DNA of 64,000 nt from Actinomycetes bacterium. GTDB taxonomy: Bacteria; Actinomycetota; Acidimicrobiia; Acidimicrobiales; SZUA-35. This document shows, one piece after another, positions 41,430 to 51,232 of the stretch; the first letter of the stretch is position 1; every line of letters begins with the position of its first letter. Made by a program: the position numbers and the translations under genes. The stretch spans positions 1 to 64,000 of the forward strand of contig JAJRXF010000095.1 in the NCBI GenBank assembly GCA_024276425.1. The letters run 5' to 3'. The notes below the pieces were generated by a model. It saw only the letters and a program-made list of their open reading frames with translations, was not told the origin of the DNA and did not search any database.

Positions 41430-42835
41430 CTGAGCGACTTCTCCAAGGGGTTCATGGCAACGACGGCAAGAATGAAAGCAATGACAGCAGTCAGTTGACC
41501 CCAGGTCTGGCCGAACTCATCCGGGCGAAAGTACTGATGGGAGATAGCGACTGTGGCCCCCAACAGCAGAAGCGGACCGCTCAAGGCACGCCCCCAAAGC
41601 AAGGGGCCAATGAATCCTGCGCCAACCGTCGTGGCCCATTTCGCCACATCCGGAGAACCAATCCGGGCCTGCATGAGGGCGGCAAGCGTGCCAACCAGGA
41701 AGAGGAACATGGTGCCAGCGGCATCGTCAAAGGACTGACTCCAAAGCCAAGCCGTGAGCAGGCCACCTATGACCATGGCGATACTCAGGGCGGTAAGGGT
41801 TTGGCCCTGAAGGACTCTGGCTGAACCAGCTCGGTAGTGAACCAGAAAGGGGATCTGGTCGGCGGTAGCGGCCAAGGGCACGGCAAGATCAAACCCGATA
41901 ACGGCAACACACGCAGCCAGGCTCAACGCAACGACACCATGACTCGGATCGGAAAATCTGAGAAGGAGGAATATTGTTCCGCCCGCAAGTCCAAGTCTGG
42001 CTATCTGACCAGACAATCCGTGCTGGAGGGCAGCAATCTGACGCCAGAGGAAGGTCGGCATCCATGGCCTCGCCAGTTGAGGGCCCGCCACGCGTGGGGA
42101 GTCGCTGACGCGACGCATGTCCAACAACATTTGTTGGAAGTCGACCGTTTGCATCGATGAGCGCAGGGTTTCCAGGGCCCGAGCCCGAGACCACAATCGT
42201 TCCACCGGGGTCCAGGTTAGACCGAACAAAGCCAGACCGAGTGACAGGAGACCGAGGCTGAGGAGGCTCAGCAAACCGGTCGAGTCAAAGAACGTGCGCC
42301 CGCCAAGCAGACTGGCCAAGACGACCACGGGTACCAGCACAGCCCAGGCGACGACCCGCGGTCGGCGGCCCTCATTGGTAGAGAAGACGAGGTACCAGAT
42401 CATCGATTGACTAACCGAGATGGCCACGGCAAGAGCCGCAACCAGGGAGATTGTTACCGAGGAACTAACGGTGTATTCCCCGGGCGTCGACAATGCCAGG
42501 AATATGGTGGCCCCAATAGCTGCGATTGCAGACCGGGCCACCAACTGGCGTAGCAACCGAGGGTAAAGCATGGTCCGTCTCGATGCCCCCGAAGCCAGCT
42601 CATGGAGAACTCCGGCCCTCGACACCACCAGTGGTCCACCTCGCCATCCAAGCCAGACTGCAGCCGCAACAGCCACCACAACCGCAATGTTCACGCCAGG
42701 CTCGATGGTAGAAAAGTCGCTCGGCAATAGTTCGGCCATTCGATCCCCATAGAACGGCAAAAGAAGCCAGCCAAGGCCAGCCAGATAGAGCGAGTACAAA
42801 TCATCGCTTAGACGCGAACCCGGAGAAGCCGACAT
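41426..42835 (-). CDS. Polytopic ABC transporter permease-like membrane protein
   Basis: Hydrophobic protein of 469 residues with about ten to twelve TM helices and no recognised named family. It is immediately upstream of and overlapping the ATPase gene, so it is most likely the membrane component of that exporter, built as one long chain. A soluble loop (~200-245) separates two hydrophobic halves. The transported substrate is unknown. Confidence 0.7.
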   Translation of the reverse strand: MSASPGSRLSDDLYSLYLAGLGWLLLPFYGDRMAELLPSDFSTIEPGVNIAVVVAVAAAVWLGWRGGPLVVSRAGVLHELASGASRRTMLYPRLLRQLVARSAIAAIGATIFLALSTPGEYTVSSSVTISLVAALAVAISVSQSMIWYLVFSTNEGRRPRVVAWAVLVPVVVLASLLGGRTFFDSTGLLSLLSLGLLSLGLALFGLTWTPVERLWSRARALETLRSSMQTVDFQQMLLDMRRVSDSPRVAGPQLARPWMPTFLWRQIAALQHGLSGQIARLGLAGGTIFLLLRFSDPSHGVVALSLAACVAVIGFDLAVPLAATADQIPFLVHYRAGSARVLQGQTLTALSIAMVIGGLLTAWLWSQSFDDAAGTMFLFLVGTLAALMQARIGSPDVAKWATTVGAGFIGPLLWGRALSGPLLLLGATVAISHQYFRPDEFGQTWGQLTAVIAFILAVVAMNPLEKSLR

Positions 42836-42862
42836 GCAGCGGCCAATCCTAGGGCGAATGGA

Positions 42863-43168
42863 TCAGGGGAGAAACGCCCACGCCGCGAGCAGCGGGCCAA
42901 ACATCGCTAACCCAAAGGAAAGCATGGTTGCACTTGTGGAAAGCCGCCGCAGATTCTCAATGGTCTCGGCCGAGCTATGGGAGAGCGCTGCGGTCCAGCC
43001 GTCGGCCATCTCGATTGCCTCATCAACACGTGTCAGCCTGCAGATCGAGGCCAGTACCACCAGCCATATCGCCAAAAGCATCGAAACCAAAACCAGGGTC
43101 GGGTGTCCCCCATTCTGAGAAAAACGCAATGCCGCAGCGACATACGCGAGGTAGGAAAGCTGGCTCAT
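42863..43168 (-). CDS. Small membrane protein of the ABC exporter operon
   Basis: Protein of 101 residues with TM helices at ~25-45 and ~80-100 and an amphipathic stretch between them (TRVDEAIEMADGW). It lies 27 nt upstream of the permease gene, probably as first gene of the operon that continues to the CBS gene. No family is recognised; an accessory subunit is a guess. Confidence 0.6.
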   Translation of the reverse strand: MSQLSYLAYVAAALRFSQNGGHPTLVLVSMLLAIWLVVLASICRLTRVDEAIEMADGWTAALSHSSAETIENLRRLSTSATMLSFGLAMFGPLLAAWAFLP

Positions 43169-43281
43169 GTTGTTTCCGTCGGCACCTTTTAGGCCAGGAT
43201 GAGGGGTTGAGGCCGAAACGGCAGGTCATCAAGAGAAAAAACCACCAACAGGAAACAAGACGGCCATAGAAGCCGGTAATA

Positions 43282-43311
43282 TTGACACCGCTTGATTACC
43301 CAACCTAGGGT
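43282..43311 (+). promoter_or_regulatory. Promoter of the acyl-CoA carboxylase operon, leaderless
   Basis: TTGACA (43282-43287) and the -10-like TAGGGT (43306-43311) are 18 nt apart, and the ATG at 43319 begins 7 nt after the -10, so transcription would start at or next to the initiation codon. This also supports choosing that ATG over a TTG 27 nt upstream, which would lie inside the promoter. Confidence 0.6.
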
Positions 43312-43318
43312 CGGCCCC

Positions 43319-44956
43319 ATGGACCGAACTCTCCTGGCCCCTCCACTACCCTCATCGGTGGCCACTAGCTCCGAATCCTTCGCCAAGAACCGGGCAGACA
43401 TGCTCGACCAACTGCAGGTCATTGACGAACTCCTGGATGAGGCGGAGGCCGGCGGCGGTGAAAAAGCAATGGCCCGCATGCGCTCGAGGGGCAAGCTTCC
43501 CGTCCGGGAGCGCATCGCCAACGTGCTTGACCCTGACACCCCCTTCTTAGAGATCAGCGCGTTAGCTGGCTATGACTCCGACTACACCATCGGAGGCGGC
43601 ATGGTGGTCGGAATCGGCATCATCGCCGGGACCGAGTGTGTGATCCTGGCCAACGACCCCTCCGTTCTCGGGGGGGCACTGACCCCCTACGTTCTAAAGA
43701 AGTGGAACCGAGCACTGGAGATCGCTCGAGATAACCACATGCCCTATGTCAGCTTTGTCGAATCGGCCGGAGCGGACCTGCGAGTCGAAACTGGAGGGGG
43801 ACGCAAGGCCAACACCAACCACTTCGCCGAGAGCGGTCGTTTCTTCTATGAGATGATCGAACTGTCGAAGATGGACATTCCCTTGGTCTGTGTTGTCTTC
43901 GGCTCTTCGACCGCAGGCGGTGCCTACCAACCAGGCCTGTCTGACTACAACATCGTGGTGAAGGACCAGTCGAAGATTTTCCTGGCTGGGCCTCCGCTGG
44001 TCAAGATGGCCACCGGCGAAGAGTCCGACGATGAGACCCTGGGCGGGGCCAAGATGCACGCCGAGATCTCGGGCCTCGGCGACTACTTCGCCGAGGATGA
44101 GATGGACGCCCTGCGATTGTGTCGCGAGGTGGTCTCACACCTCAACTGGCGAAAACCTGGGCCCGAACCGTCCCTCCTTGGGGATGACCCAATCTATGAC
44201 CAGGAAGAACTGTTGGGTCTGGTGAGCCAGGACCTTCGCTCCCCTCTTGATGTCCGGGATGTCATCGCCCGAGTGGTCGACGGTTCTCGTTTCGAGGAGT
44301 TCAAGACGCGGTATGGACCGACACTGGTCTGTGGATGGGCATCGATCCACGGCTACCCCATCGGCATCCTCGGCAACAACGGAGTTCTTCACCCCGAAGC
44401 AGCCGAAAAGGGTGCCCAGTTCATCCAGTTGTGCAACCAGATTGATGTCCCATTGGTGTTCCTGCAGAACATCACCGGCTTCATGGTTGGAAAAGACTTT
44501 GAGCAAGCCGGGATCATCAAAAAGGGATCCCAGATGCTCAACGCGGTCTCCAATTCAACCGTTCCCCATCTCACCGTGATAATTGGATCGTCCTATGGTG
44601 CCGGCACCTACGGAATGTCCGGTCGGGCCTTTGGCAACCGATTTACCTGGTTGTGGCCAACGGCCAAGGTTGCCGTCATGGGTCCAAAGCAGATCGCCGG
44701 GGTGATGTCGATGGTGCGCCGAGGACAAGCTGCCCGCAAAGGCATCGAGTTTGACGAAGAAGAGGACGCTCAGATCGTGGCCATGGTGGAAGAGGTTCAG
44801 GAAAAGGGTTCGCTGGCCTTGGCCGCAACCGGAGCGGTGAGCGACGACGGAATCATCGACCCCAGAGACACCCGCACGGTTCTTGGTATCTGCCTCTCGG
44901 TGGTTCGCAACACGCCCATTGAAGGCGCCGACGGCTATGGAGTATTCCGGTTATGA
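43319..44956 (+). CDS. Acyl-CoA carboxylase beta subunit (geranyl/methylcrotonyl-CoA type)
   Basis: Carboxyltransferase subunit of 545 residues with N- and C-terminal crotonase-like domains. Signature regions are LPVRERIANVLDPDTPFLEISALAGY, ESAGADLRVE, FGSSTAGGAYQPGLSDYNI and the C-terminal NITGFMVGKDFEQAGIIKKG and GSSYGAGTYGMSGRAFG, closest in kind to AtuC/LiuB-type subunits rather than AccD. It is the first gene of an operon with a biotin subunit and an AtuA-like protein, which favours geranyl-CoA or methylcrotonyl-CoA as substrate. Its stop overlaps the next start (ATGA). Confidence 0.87.
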   Translation: MDRTLLAPPLPSSVATSSESFAKNRADMLDQLQVIDELLDEAEAGGGEKAMARMRSRGKLPVRERIANVLDPDTPFLEISALAGYDSDYTIGGGMVVGIGIIAGTECVILANDPSVLGGALTPYVLKKWNRALEIARDNHMPYVSFVESAGADLRVETGGGRKANTNHFAESGRFFYEMIELSKMDIPLVCVVFGSSTAGGAYQPGLSDYNIVVKDQSKIFLAGPPLVKMATGEESDDETLGGAKMHAEISGLGDYFAEDEMDALRLCREVVSHLNWRKPGPEPSLLGDDPIYDQEELLGLVSQDLRSPLDVRDVIARVVDGSRFEEFKTRYGPTLVCGWASIHGYPIGILGNNGVLHPEAAEKGAQFIQLCNQIDVPLVFLQNITGFMVGKDFEQAGIIKKGSQMLNAVSNSTVPHLTVIIGSSYGAGTYGMSGRAFGNRFTWLWPTAKVAVMGPKQIAGVMSMVRRGQAARKGIEFDEEEDAQIVAMVEEVQEKGSLALAATGAVSDDGIIDPRDTRTVLGICLSVVRNTPIEGADGYGVFRL

Positions 44957-47043
44957 CGCATGCTCAGGTTATGACGACCCCCTTTGACTCTGTGCTGGTT
45001 GCCAACCGCGGCGAGATCGCAAGGCGAGTATTTGCTACTGCCCGCTCAATGGGCATGGTTTGTGTGGCCGTATTTACCGATGCCGACGCAGACGCCGCCT
45101 TCGTTCGGGAGGCCGATGAGGCCATTCGGTTGGCCACTGGCTATCTCGACGGCGACGCCATCATTGGCGCGGCAAAGCTCAGCGGCGCCCAGGCCGTTCA
45201 CCCCGGCTACGGGTTTCTGTCAGAGAACGCTAACTTTGCTCGCTCCGTACAGGCCGCCGGACTGATTTGGGTTGGCCCGACACCGGACATCATCGCCACC
45301 ATGGGAGACAAGATCCTGGCCAAGGAGGCAGCACTGGCTGCGGGACTGCCGGTGCTGGACAGCTATGACACCGAATCGCTGACGGGAGAATCGACCGAAC
45401 TCATTCGCTTCCCAGTCTTGGTTAAGGCAGCCGCCGGTGGCGGCGGCAAGGGAATGCGAGTGGTCCAGTCGGCGGACCAACTGGATGAGGCCATCGCTTC
45501 GGCCAGTCGAGAGGCAGACAAGGCCTTCGGGGATAGTCGGGTCTTTGTCGAGCGCTACGTGCCTCGAGCTCGCCATATCGAGATCCAGATTCTTGGTGAC
45601 GCCCATGGCAATCTTGTCCACCTCGGCGAGCGTGAATGCTCCATCCAACGACGCCATCAAAAGATCATCGAGGAATCGCCCTCTCCGGTTGTGAGCCCCG
45701 AGCTTCGCCAAGCCATGGGCAACGCGGCCCTCGCCCTGGCCAGTTCTCTTAGCTACTCCTCCACCGGAACCGTTGAATTCCTTCTCGACGAGGACAGCCT
45801 TACCGGGGACAGCATTACTGAAGGTGGTGCAGAGTTTTTCTTTCTGGAGGTCAACACGAGATTACAAGTTGAGCACCCGGTTACCGAGGCCATCACTGGC
45901 CTTGATCTTGTTCGTGAGCAATTGCAGGTTGCAGCGGGTCAACAACTCAACTTCGACCAGTCGTCGATCGATTTCTTAGGCCATGCCATCGAGGCCCGCC
46001 TTTACGCCGAAGATCCAGCCAATGGCTTCCTCCCCTCGGCTGGCACCGTCGATGTATTCGAACCGGCCGAGACGCCGGCGCTGCGATGGGATGTTGGTAT
46101 CGAGCAGGGTTCGGAGGTTGGGGTTCACTTCGATCCGATGCTGGGCAAGGTCATTGCCCATGGCCCCACCAGGGCCGAGGCCGCAGCACAGCTAGCCCGT
46201 GGACTGGAGCGCCTCCATCTCGGTGGGCTCACGACCAACCGCGATTTTCTGGCCGCCACCCTCCGTCACCCTCAGTTCTTGGCCGGGGCGACCACAACCG
46301 ATTTCATTGAACGAGTCAATCCGACCCCCTTGGTCAGTCCCGACGATGTCGTGTTCGCTGCCGTGGCCGGGGCCCTTTGGATGCAGGGTCGACGGGTGGC
46401 CGATCTGGAAGTGCTCCCGAGAGTTCCCAGCGGTTGGCGAAACTCCAAACTGCCCATGGAGCGAACCAGCCTGCTTCTGGAGGACGGTCTGGGCGATGGA
46501 CTAGGTGACGGTAGAGATCAAGAGCCAATGGAGGTTCGGTACCGGAGAAATCGGGATGGCTCGTTCTCGGTTCGCAACAGCGCGAACGACAATACCGTCA
46601 GCAATGCGGCCATCAGCAATGCGATCATTCATGCCTGGTCGGCCGAGTGGATTGACATTGAGCTGGATGGCCTTCGCCGAGGGGTTCGAGTTAGCCATAC
46701 AGCTCGGGTCAGTCACACGGGTTCGGCGGCCTCGTTCCTGTATGTCCAGACTCCTTCGACCACCCTTCGGTTCCGGATTGAACCTCGGTTTGTGGTGCCG
46801 GGGGCCGATACCGATACGTCCACCCTGCAGGATGGTGGGCTGGTCTCACCCATGCCGGGATCGGTTCTGGAGGTGCGGGTTAACCCCGATGATGAGGTGG
46901 TGGCCGGACAGGTCCTCCTGGTGTTGGAGGCCATGAAAATGGAGCACCCCGTGCCTGCTCCCCGTGATGGCACGGTCAGCCAGGTTCTGGTTGAGGTCGG
47001 TCAACAAGTCGAACTGGGCCTCGTGTTGGTGGAGTTCGAATGA
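44953..47043 (+). CDS. Acyl-CoA carboxylase alpha subunit: biotin carboxylase plus biotin carrier
   Basis: Protein of 696 residues: biotin carboxylase (~10-450; VLVANRGEIARRVF, HPGYGFLSENANFA, GGGGKGMRVV ATP loop, EVNTRLQVEHPVTE) and C-terminal biotinyl domain with LVLEAMKMEHPV, where Lys662 is the biotin site. The middle ~150 residues are variable as in AtuF/LiuD. It overlaps the beta-subunit gene by 4 nt and the AtuA-like gene by 4 nt, and with the beta subunit makes a complete ATP- and bicarbonate-dependent acyl-CoA carboxylase. Needs a biotin ligase encoded elsewhere. Confidence 0.92.
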   Translation: MTHAQVMTTPFDSVLVANRGEIARRVFATARSMGMVCVAVFTDADADAAFVREADEAIRLATGYLDGDAIIGAAKLSGAQAVHPGYGFLSENANFARSVQAAGLIWVGPTPDIIATMGDKILAKEAALAAGLPVLDSYDTESLTGESTELIRFPVLVKAAAGGGGKGMRVVQSADQLDEAIASASREADKAFGDSRVFVERYVPRARHIEIQILGDAHGNLVHLGERECSIQRRHQKIIEESPSPVVSPELRQAMGNAALALASSLSYSSTGTVEFLLDEDSLTGDSITEGGAEFFFLEVNTRLQVEHPVTEAITGLDLVREQLQVAAGQQLNFDQSSIDFLGHAIEARLYAEDPANGFLPSAGTVDVFEPAETPALRWDVGIEQGSEVGVHFDPMLGKVIAHGPTRAEAAAQLARGLERLHLGGLTTNRDFLAATLRHPQFLAGATTTDFIERVNPTPLVSPDDVVFAAVAGALWMQGRRVADLEVLPRVPSGWRNSKLPMERTSLLLEDGLGDGLGDGRDQEPMEVRYRRNRDGSFSVRNSANDNTVSNAAISNAIIHAWSAEWIDIELDGLRRGVRVSHTARVSHTGSAASFLYVQTPSTTLRFRIEPRFVVPGADTDTSTLQDGGLVSPMPGSVLEVRVNPDDEVVAGQVLLVLEAMKMEHPVPAPRDGTVSQVLVEVGQQVELGLVLVEFE

Positions 47044-48863
47044 TGAGCGGGCCGAGCGTCTTACGTGCCACTGACCCGATTCGAATCGCCAACTGCTCTG
47101 GCTTTTATGGGGACCGGATCTCGGCCGCTTCCGAGATGGTCGAGGGCGGCCCAATCGATGTTCTCACCGGCGACTGGCTGGCCGAGTTGACCATGCTCAT
47201 CTTGGCCCGCACCCAGGCCAAGAGACCCGGCGGCGGCTACGCCCGCACCTTCGTCACCCAGATGGAACAGGTCCTGGGGACCTGCCTAGATCGTGGCATC
47301 AAGGTGGTCAGCAATGCTGGCGGGCTCGACCCCGATGGCTGTGCTGAGGCGGTGGCCGAAGTGGCAGACAAGCTGGGGCTCGCACCCAAAGTCGCCTACG
47401 TTCGCGGCGACAACCTGATGGGTCGGCTCGATGAGCTTTCGGCCGCCGGAGTCACGCTCGATCATTTCGAAACCGGTGAGTCATTGTTGGGAGACTCCGA
47501 GGCAAATTCTCGGTTCATCAGTGCCAATGCCTATCTCGGCTGTTGGGGCATTGTTGAGGCCCTTAACCAGGGAGCAGACATTGTCATTACCGGACGAGTC
47601 ACAGACGCTGCGGTAGTTTGTGGCCCAGCGGCCTGGCACCACGGCTGGGCCCGAGACGATTGGGACGCCCTCGCCGGTGGGGTCGTTGCCGGTCACATTA
47701 TTGAGTGTGGAACCCAGGCCACCGGAGGCAACTATTCGTTCTTCACCGAGATCGACAACATGATCCATCCTGGCTTCCCCTGGGCCGAGGTGGCGGCCGA
47801 TGGCTCGTGCGTGATTGGCAAACACGACGAGACCGCAGGGGCAGTTACCGAGGGGACCGTTATCTCCCAGCTTCTGTATGAGATCGGTGGACCGACCTAC
47901 TTGGGTCCCGACGTCAACGCTCACTTCGACACCATTTCGGTCCACCAGACTGGCCGAGACCGGGTGTTGGTCAGTCACACCAAGGGCAGCCCACCTCCGG
48001 CCACCCTCAAGGTGGCCATGAACGAAATGGGCGGCTTCCGTCAAGATCTTGGGATTGCCCTGGTTGGATTGGACATCGAGGCCAAGGCCAAACTGGTTGA
48101 TGAAGCCTTCTGGGCCGCCTGTCCCTATGAGCCTGACGATTTTGCCAGCATTACAACGCGGATCGAACGCACGGACAAACCCGATCCATCAACGAACGCT
48201 GAGGCGGTGGCCCAATGGCGCCTGACCCTCAAGGACCCGGACGAACGTAAGGTCGGTCGAGCAATCTCCAACGCCATGATCGAGCTGGCCTTGGCCACCA
48301 TTCCCGGCTTCTACGGCACCAGCGGGGGTCCGGGAGCGGCGAAACCCTTTGGGGTGTACCGACCAGCCCTTATTCCGGCCGACCTGGTGCCACAAGAGGT
48401 CACGGTTCTGGGGGGCCCGACGACCACGGTTGAATCGGTGGCCCCGGACGGAGTAGCGAGTGTTGCTCATGATGTGGTTGAACCGCCAGGACGCCAACCT
48501 GCTAGATCAGATTCCACAGTCCAGAGGCCGATTGGCTCGGTGATTGGGGCTCGCTCCGGTGACAAGGGCGGGAACGCCAACCTTGGTGTTTTCGTCCGAA
48601 GTGACGAGGCCTGGGATTGGCTCGATGGCTTCCTCACCACCGAGCAGTTGCGAAAGCTCCTTCCCGAAGTGACCGAGCTACGCGTGGATCGGTACCGGTT
48701 GCCCAAACTGCGCTCACTCAACTTTGTCGTCCACGGCTTGTTGGAGGAGGGCGTTGCCGCCAGCTCCCGGCGAGACAGCCAAGCCAAAAGCCTGGGCGAA
48801 TGGCTTCGGGCCAGAGTGGTTGAAATTCCAGAATCTCTCCTAGCGAAAGAACGCACATGTTGA
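47040..48863 (+). CDS. atuA: AtuA-family protein (acyclic terpene utilisation, DUF1446)
   Basis: Protein of 607 residues: AtuA N-terminal domain (~10-460; ANCSGFYGDRISAASEMVEGGPIDVLTGDWLAELTM in two pieces, VVSNAGGLDPDGC) and the AtuA-like C-terminal domain (~500-600; GARSGDKGGNANLGVFVR). AtuA is needed for citronellol/geraniol use in Pseudomonas, its reaction is not established. The carboxylase genes before it and the acyl-CoA dehydrogenase after it form the same kind of cluster. The start is ATG 47040 or 47043, both overlapping the upstream stop. Confidence 0.88.
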   Translation: MMSGPSVLRATDPIRIANCSGFYGDRISAASEMVEGGPIDVLTGDWLAELTMLILARTQAKRPGGGYARTFVTQMEQVLGTCLDRGIKVVSNAGGLDPDGCAEAVAEVADKLGLAPKVAYVRGDNLMGRLDELSAAGVTLDHFETGESLLGDSEANSRFISANAYLGCWGIVEALNQGADIVITGRVTDAAVVCGPAAWHHGWARDDWDALAGGVVAGHIIECGTQATGGNYSFFTEIDNMIHPGFPWAEVAADGSCVIGKHDETAGAVTEGTVISQLLYEIGGPTYLGPDVNAHFDTISVHQTGRDRVLVSHTKGSPPPATLKVAMNEMGGFRQDLGIALVGLDIEAKAKLVDEAFWAACPYEPDDFASITTRIERTDKPDPSTNAEAVAQWRLTLKDPDERKVGRAISNAMIELALATIPGFYGTSGGPGAAKPFGVYRPALIPADLVPQEVTVLGGPTTTVESVAPDGVASVAHDVVEPPGRQPARSDSTVQRPIGSVIGARSGDKGGNANLGVFVRSDEAWDWLDGFLTTEQLRKLLPEVTELRVDRYRLPKLRSLNFVVHGLLEEGVAASSRRDSQAKSLGEWLRARVVEIPESLLAKERTC

Positions 48864-49996
48864 CGCGCATCACCGAAGTGTTTGGAATCGATGTTCCCAT
48901 CCTGGCCTTTAGTCATTGCCGTGATGTCGTTGCCGCCGTATCCAAGGCCGGGGGCATGGGGGTGTTGGGGGCAGTGGCCCACTCTCCCGAACAACTGGAG
49001 ATCGACCTCAACTGGATCGAAGATGAGATCGGAGACAAGCCCTACGGAGTCGACCTAATCATCCCGGCCAAGTACGCGGGTTCCGATGAGGGCGGCATCA
49101 CCCGAGAGAAGCTTGAGGCCCTGATTCCGCCGGGACATAGAGAGTTCCTCCAAGACATCCTCGATCGCTACGGGGTGCCCGAACTACCCGAGGACGATGA
49201 CGACAACCAGGGATACGCGTCCGGAGACAACGGGGCAATCTTCTCCAACGAAAGAGCCGAACCCCAGTTGGATATCGCCCTGGCCCACCGGGCCGCCTTC
49301 ATCGTCAACGCCCTTGGTCCACCAACCGAACACATGATCAAACGCTGCAAGGAGGAGGGCCGACTGATTGGGGCACTGGCCGGAAAGGCCCAACATGCCG
49401 AGCGTCATCAACTGGCCGGGGTTGACATCATTATCGCCCAGGGCACCGAAGCCGGGGGCCACACCGGAGAAATCGCTTCCATGGTTCTGATCCCCGAAAT
49501 CGTCGATGCAGTCGATGTCCCCGTGCTTGGTGCGGGAGGCATTGGCCGTGGCCGCCAAATGGCCGCCGCCATGGCCCTTGGTGCCGAGGGGGTTTGGTGC
49601 GGATCGGTTTGGCTCACCACCGAAGAGGCCGAGACCCATCCCGTGGTCAAGGAGAAGTTCTTGGCCGCCAGCTCGAGTGACACCGTGCGCTCTCGGTCCA
49701 TCACCGGAAAGCCTGCTCGCCAGCTCCGCACCGCGTGGACCGAAGAGTGGGACAACCCCGAAACCCCGATGCCGCTGGGAATGCCCATCCAGCCCGCCCT
49801 CATCGGAGCGGCCCAGGTCCGGATCAACCGGGCCGCTCACACCAAGGGTTCGGGGGCAGAGTCGTTGGCCAACTATTTTGTTGGTCAGATCGTTGGCGAC
49901 ATGAACAAGTCGAAACCCGCGGCCCAGGTCGTGTACGACATGATCGAAGAGTTCATCGAGGCCACCAGTTCGTTGGCCAAACAGCTGGAGGTTTAG
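48857..49996 (+). CDS. Nitronate monooxygenase-family flavoprotein
   Basis: FMN-dependent TIM-barrel protein of 379 residues related to nitronate monooxygenase / 2-nitropropane dioxygenase and to FabK-type enoyl reductases. It begins with LTRITEVFGIDVPILA; the flavin phosphate site is IIAQGTEAGGHTGEI and VLGAGGIGRGRQMAAAMALGAEGVWCGS. NMO homologues are frequent in acyl-CoA catabolic operons, where their true role is often uncertain. It overlaps the AtuA-like gene by 7 nt. Confidence 0.85.
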   Translation: MLTRITEVFGIDVPILAFSHCRDVVAAVSKAGGMGVLGAVAHSPEQLEIDLNWIEDEIGDKPYGVDLIIPAKYAGSDEGGITREKLEALIPPGHREFLQDILDRYGVPELPEDDDDNQGYASGDNGAIFSNERAEPQLDIALAHRAAFIVNALGPPTEHMIKRCKEEGRLIGALAGKAQHAERHQLAGVDIIIAQGTEAGGHTGEIASMVLIPEIVDAVDVPVLGAGGIGRGRQMAAAMALGAEGVWCGSVWLTTEEAETHPVVKEKFLAASSSDTVRSRSITGKPARQLRTAWTEEWDNPETPMPLGMPIQPALIGAAQVRINRAAHTKGSGAESLANYFVGQIVGDMNKSKPAAQVVYDMIEEFIEATSSLAKQLEV

Positions 49997-49998
49997 CC

Positions 49999-51219
49999 GT
50001 GGACTTCGACTTCCCGGACGACGATGACCCCCGCCGAACCAAGGTTCGGGACTGGATCGCCGCCAACCCAGACCCGACCGGGAAGGAACTGGCCGAGGCT
50101 GGCTACGTGGTGCCCCACTGGCCAGCCCCCTACGGTCTGGATGCCGACCCAATGGAACAACTCATCATTGCTGAGGAGCTAGGCAATGCCAGCATTCAGC
50201 CGCCCAAGAACGACATCGGTATCGGCTGGGCTGCCCCAACCATTGCCCTGGCTGGAACCGAGGAGCAAAAGGCTCGCTACCTGCCGAAGATTTTCAGCGG
50301 TGAGGAGATCTGGTGCCAGATGTTTTCCGAACCCGATGCCGGTTCCGATCTGGCCAATCTGGCCACGCGGGCAGTTCGCGATGGGGATGAATACGTCATC
50401 AATGGCTCCAAGATCTGGACGAGTGGCGTACACCGTTCCCAATTCGGGATCCTGATCGCTCGAACCAATCCCGATGTTTCCAAACACAAGGGCATCAGCT
50501 ATTTCATCTGTCCGACCGACTTGCCGGGCCTCACCATGTCACCCATCATCGACATGACGACAGCCCACTCCTTCAACCAGGTGTTCTTCGACAACGTCCG
50601 CCTTCCTGCCTCCATGTTGGTTGGGGAAGAGGGCGACGGCTGGCGCCTCACCAAGGTGACACTGGCCAACGAACGGGTGAGCCTGTCGTCCGCAGGCTCA
50701 CTGTGGGGCCACGGGCCGAGCACGGAAATGCTGCTGAACTGCATCCGGGAGAGTGGGGGGATTGCCGATCCCTTGCTTCGCCAGCAGGCGGCAGCCGCTT
50801 ACATCGACGGCGAGGTTCTTCGCCTTAACCGACTGCGCACCTTGAGCGCGCGGCTGGCGGGCAAGACCCCGGGGCCCGAAGCCTCGGTACAGAAGATCAT
50901 GGCTGATGAACATGGCCAACAGGTGATGGAGTTGGCTAAGGCAGTTGCTGGAACCAATGGGATGCTTGCCGGATCCGGGCCCAGCGGCGAGCTGCCACCG
51001 GTTGGTCGGTTGGGGGCCACCGAGGTGAATCCAAGCGGCGACCTGTATCCCGATGTCGACCCGATTTGGCACTACGGGTTCTTGTTTGCTCCCGCCCTGA
51101 CCCTGGGCGGCGGCACATTCGCCGTCCAGCGCAACATCATTGGTGAAATGGTCTTGGGCCTAAACCGTGAGCCAAACCTGGAGCAAGGCCTCAGCTGGTC
51201 CGAGACGCGCCGTTCGTGA
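49999..51219 (+). CDS. Acyl-CoA dehydrogenase, citronellyl/branched-chain operon member
   Basis: FAD enzyme of 406 residues starting at GTG 49999, with GGAGG 7 nt upstream; an upstream extension of the frame would lie inside the NMO gene. The ACAD signatures are EDAGSDLAN-like CQMFSEPDAGSDLANLATRA (~98-117), NGSKIWTSGVHRSQFGIL, and the C-terminal QRNIIGEMVLGLNRE. Context suggests it oxidises citronellyl-CoA, isovaleryl-CoA or a similar branched acyl-CoA before carboxylation. It ends 13 nt before the TetR gene. Confidence 0.9.
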   Translation: MDFDFPDDDDPRRTKVRDWIAANPDPTGKELAEAGYVVPHWPAPYGLDADPMEQLIIAEELGNASIQPPKNDIGIGWAAPTIALAGTEEQKARYLPKIFSGEEIWCQMFSEPDAGSDLANLATRAVRDGDEYVINGSKIWTSGVHRSQFGILIARTNPDVSKHKGISYFICPTDLPGLTMSPIIDMTTAHSFNQVFFDNVRLPASMLVGEEGDGWRLTKVTLANERVSLSSAGSLWGHGPSTEMLLNCIRESGGIADPLLRQQAAAAYIDGEVLRLNRLRTLSARLAGKTPGPEASVQKIMADEHGQQVMELAKAVAGTNGMLAGSGPSGELPPVGRLGATEVNPSGDLYPDVDPIWHYGFLFAPALTLGGGTFAVQRNIIGEMVLGLNREPNLEQGLSWSETRRS

Positions 51220-51232
51220 GTGAGCTGGAGTT

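Noticed and set aside
49735..49998. Upstream extension of the acyl-CoA dehydrogenase
   Set aside because: It lies inside the NMO gene in another frame, and a GGAGG with GTG 49999 gives the proper N terminus.
49184..50152. 322-codon open frame on the minus strand
   Set aside because: Antisense of the NMO and ACAD genes; rich in Gly/Arg as expected for a shadow frame.
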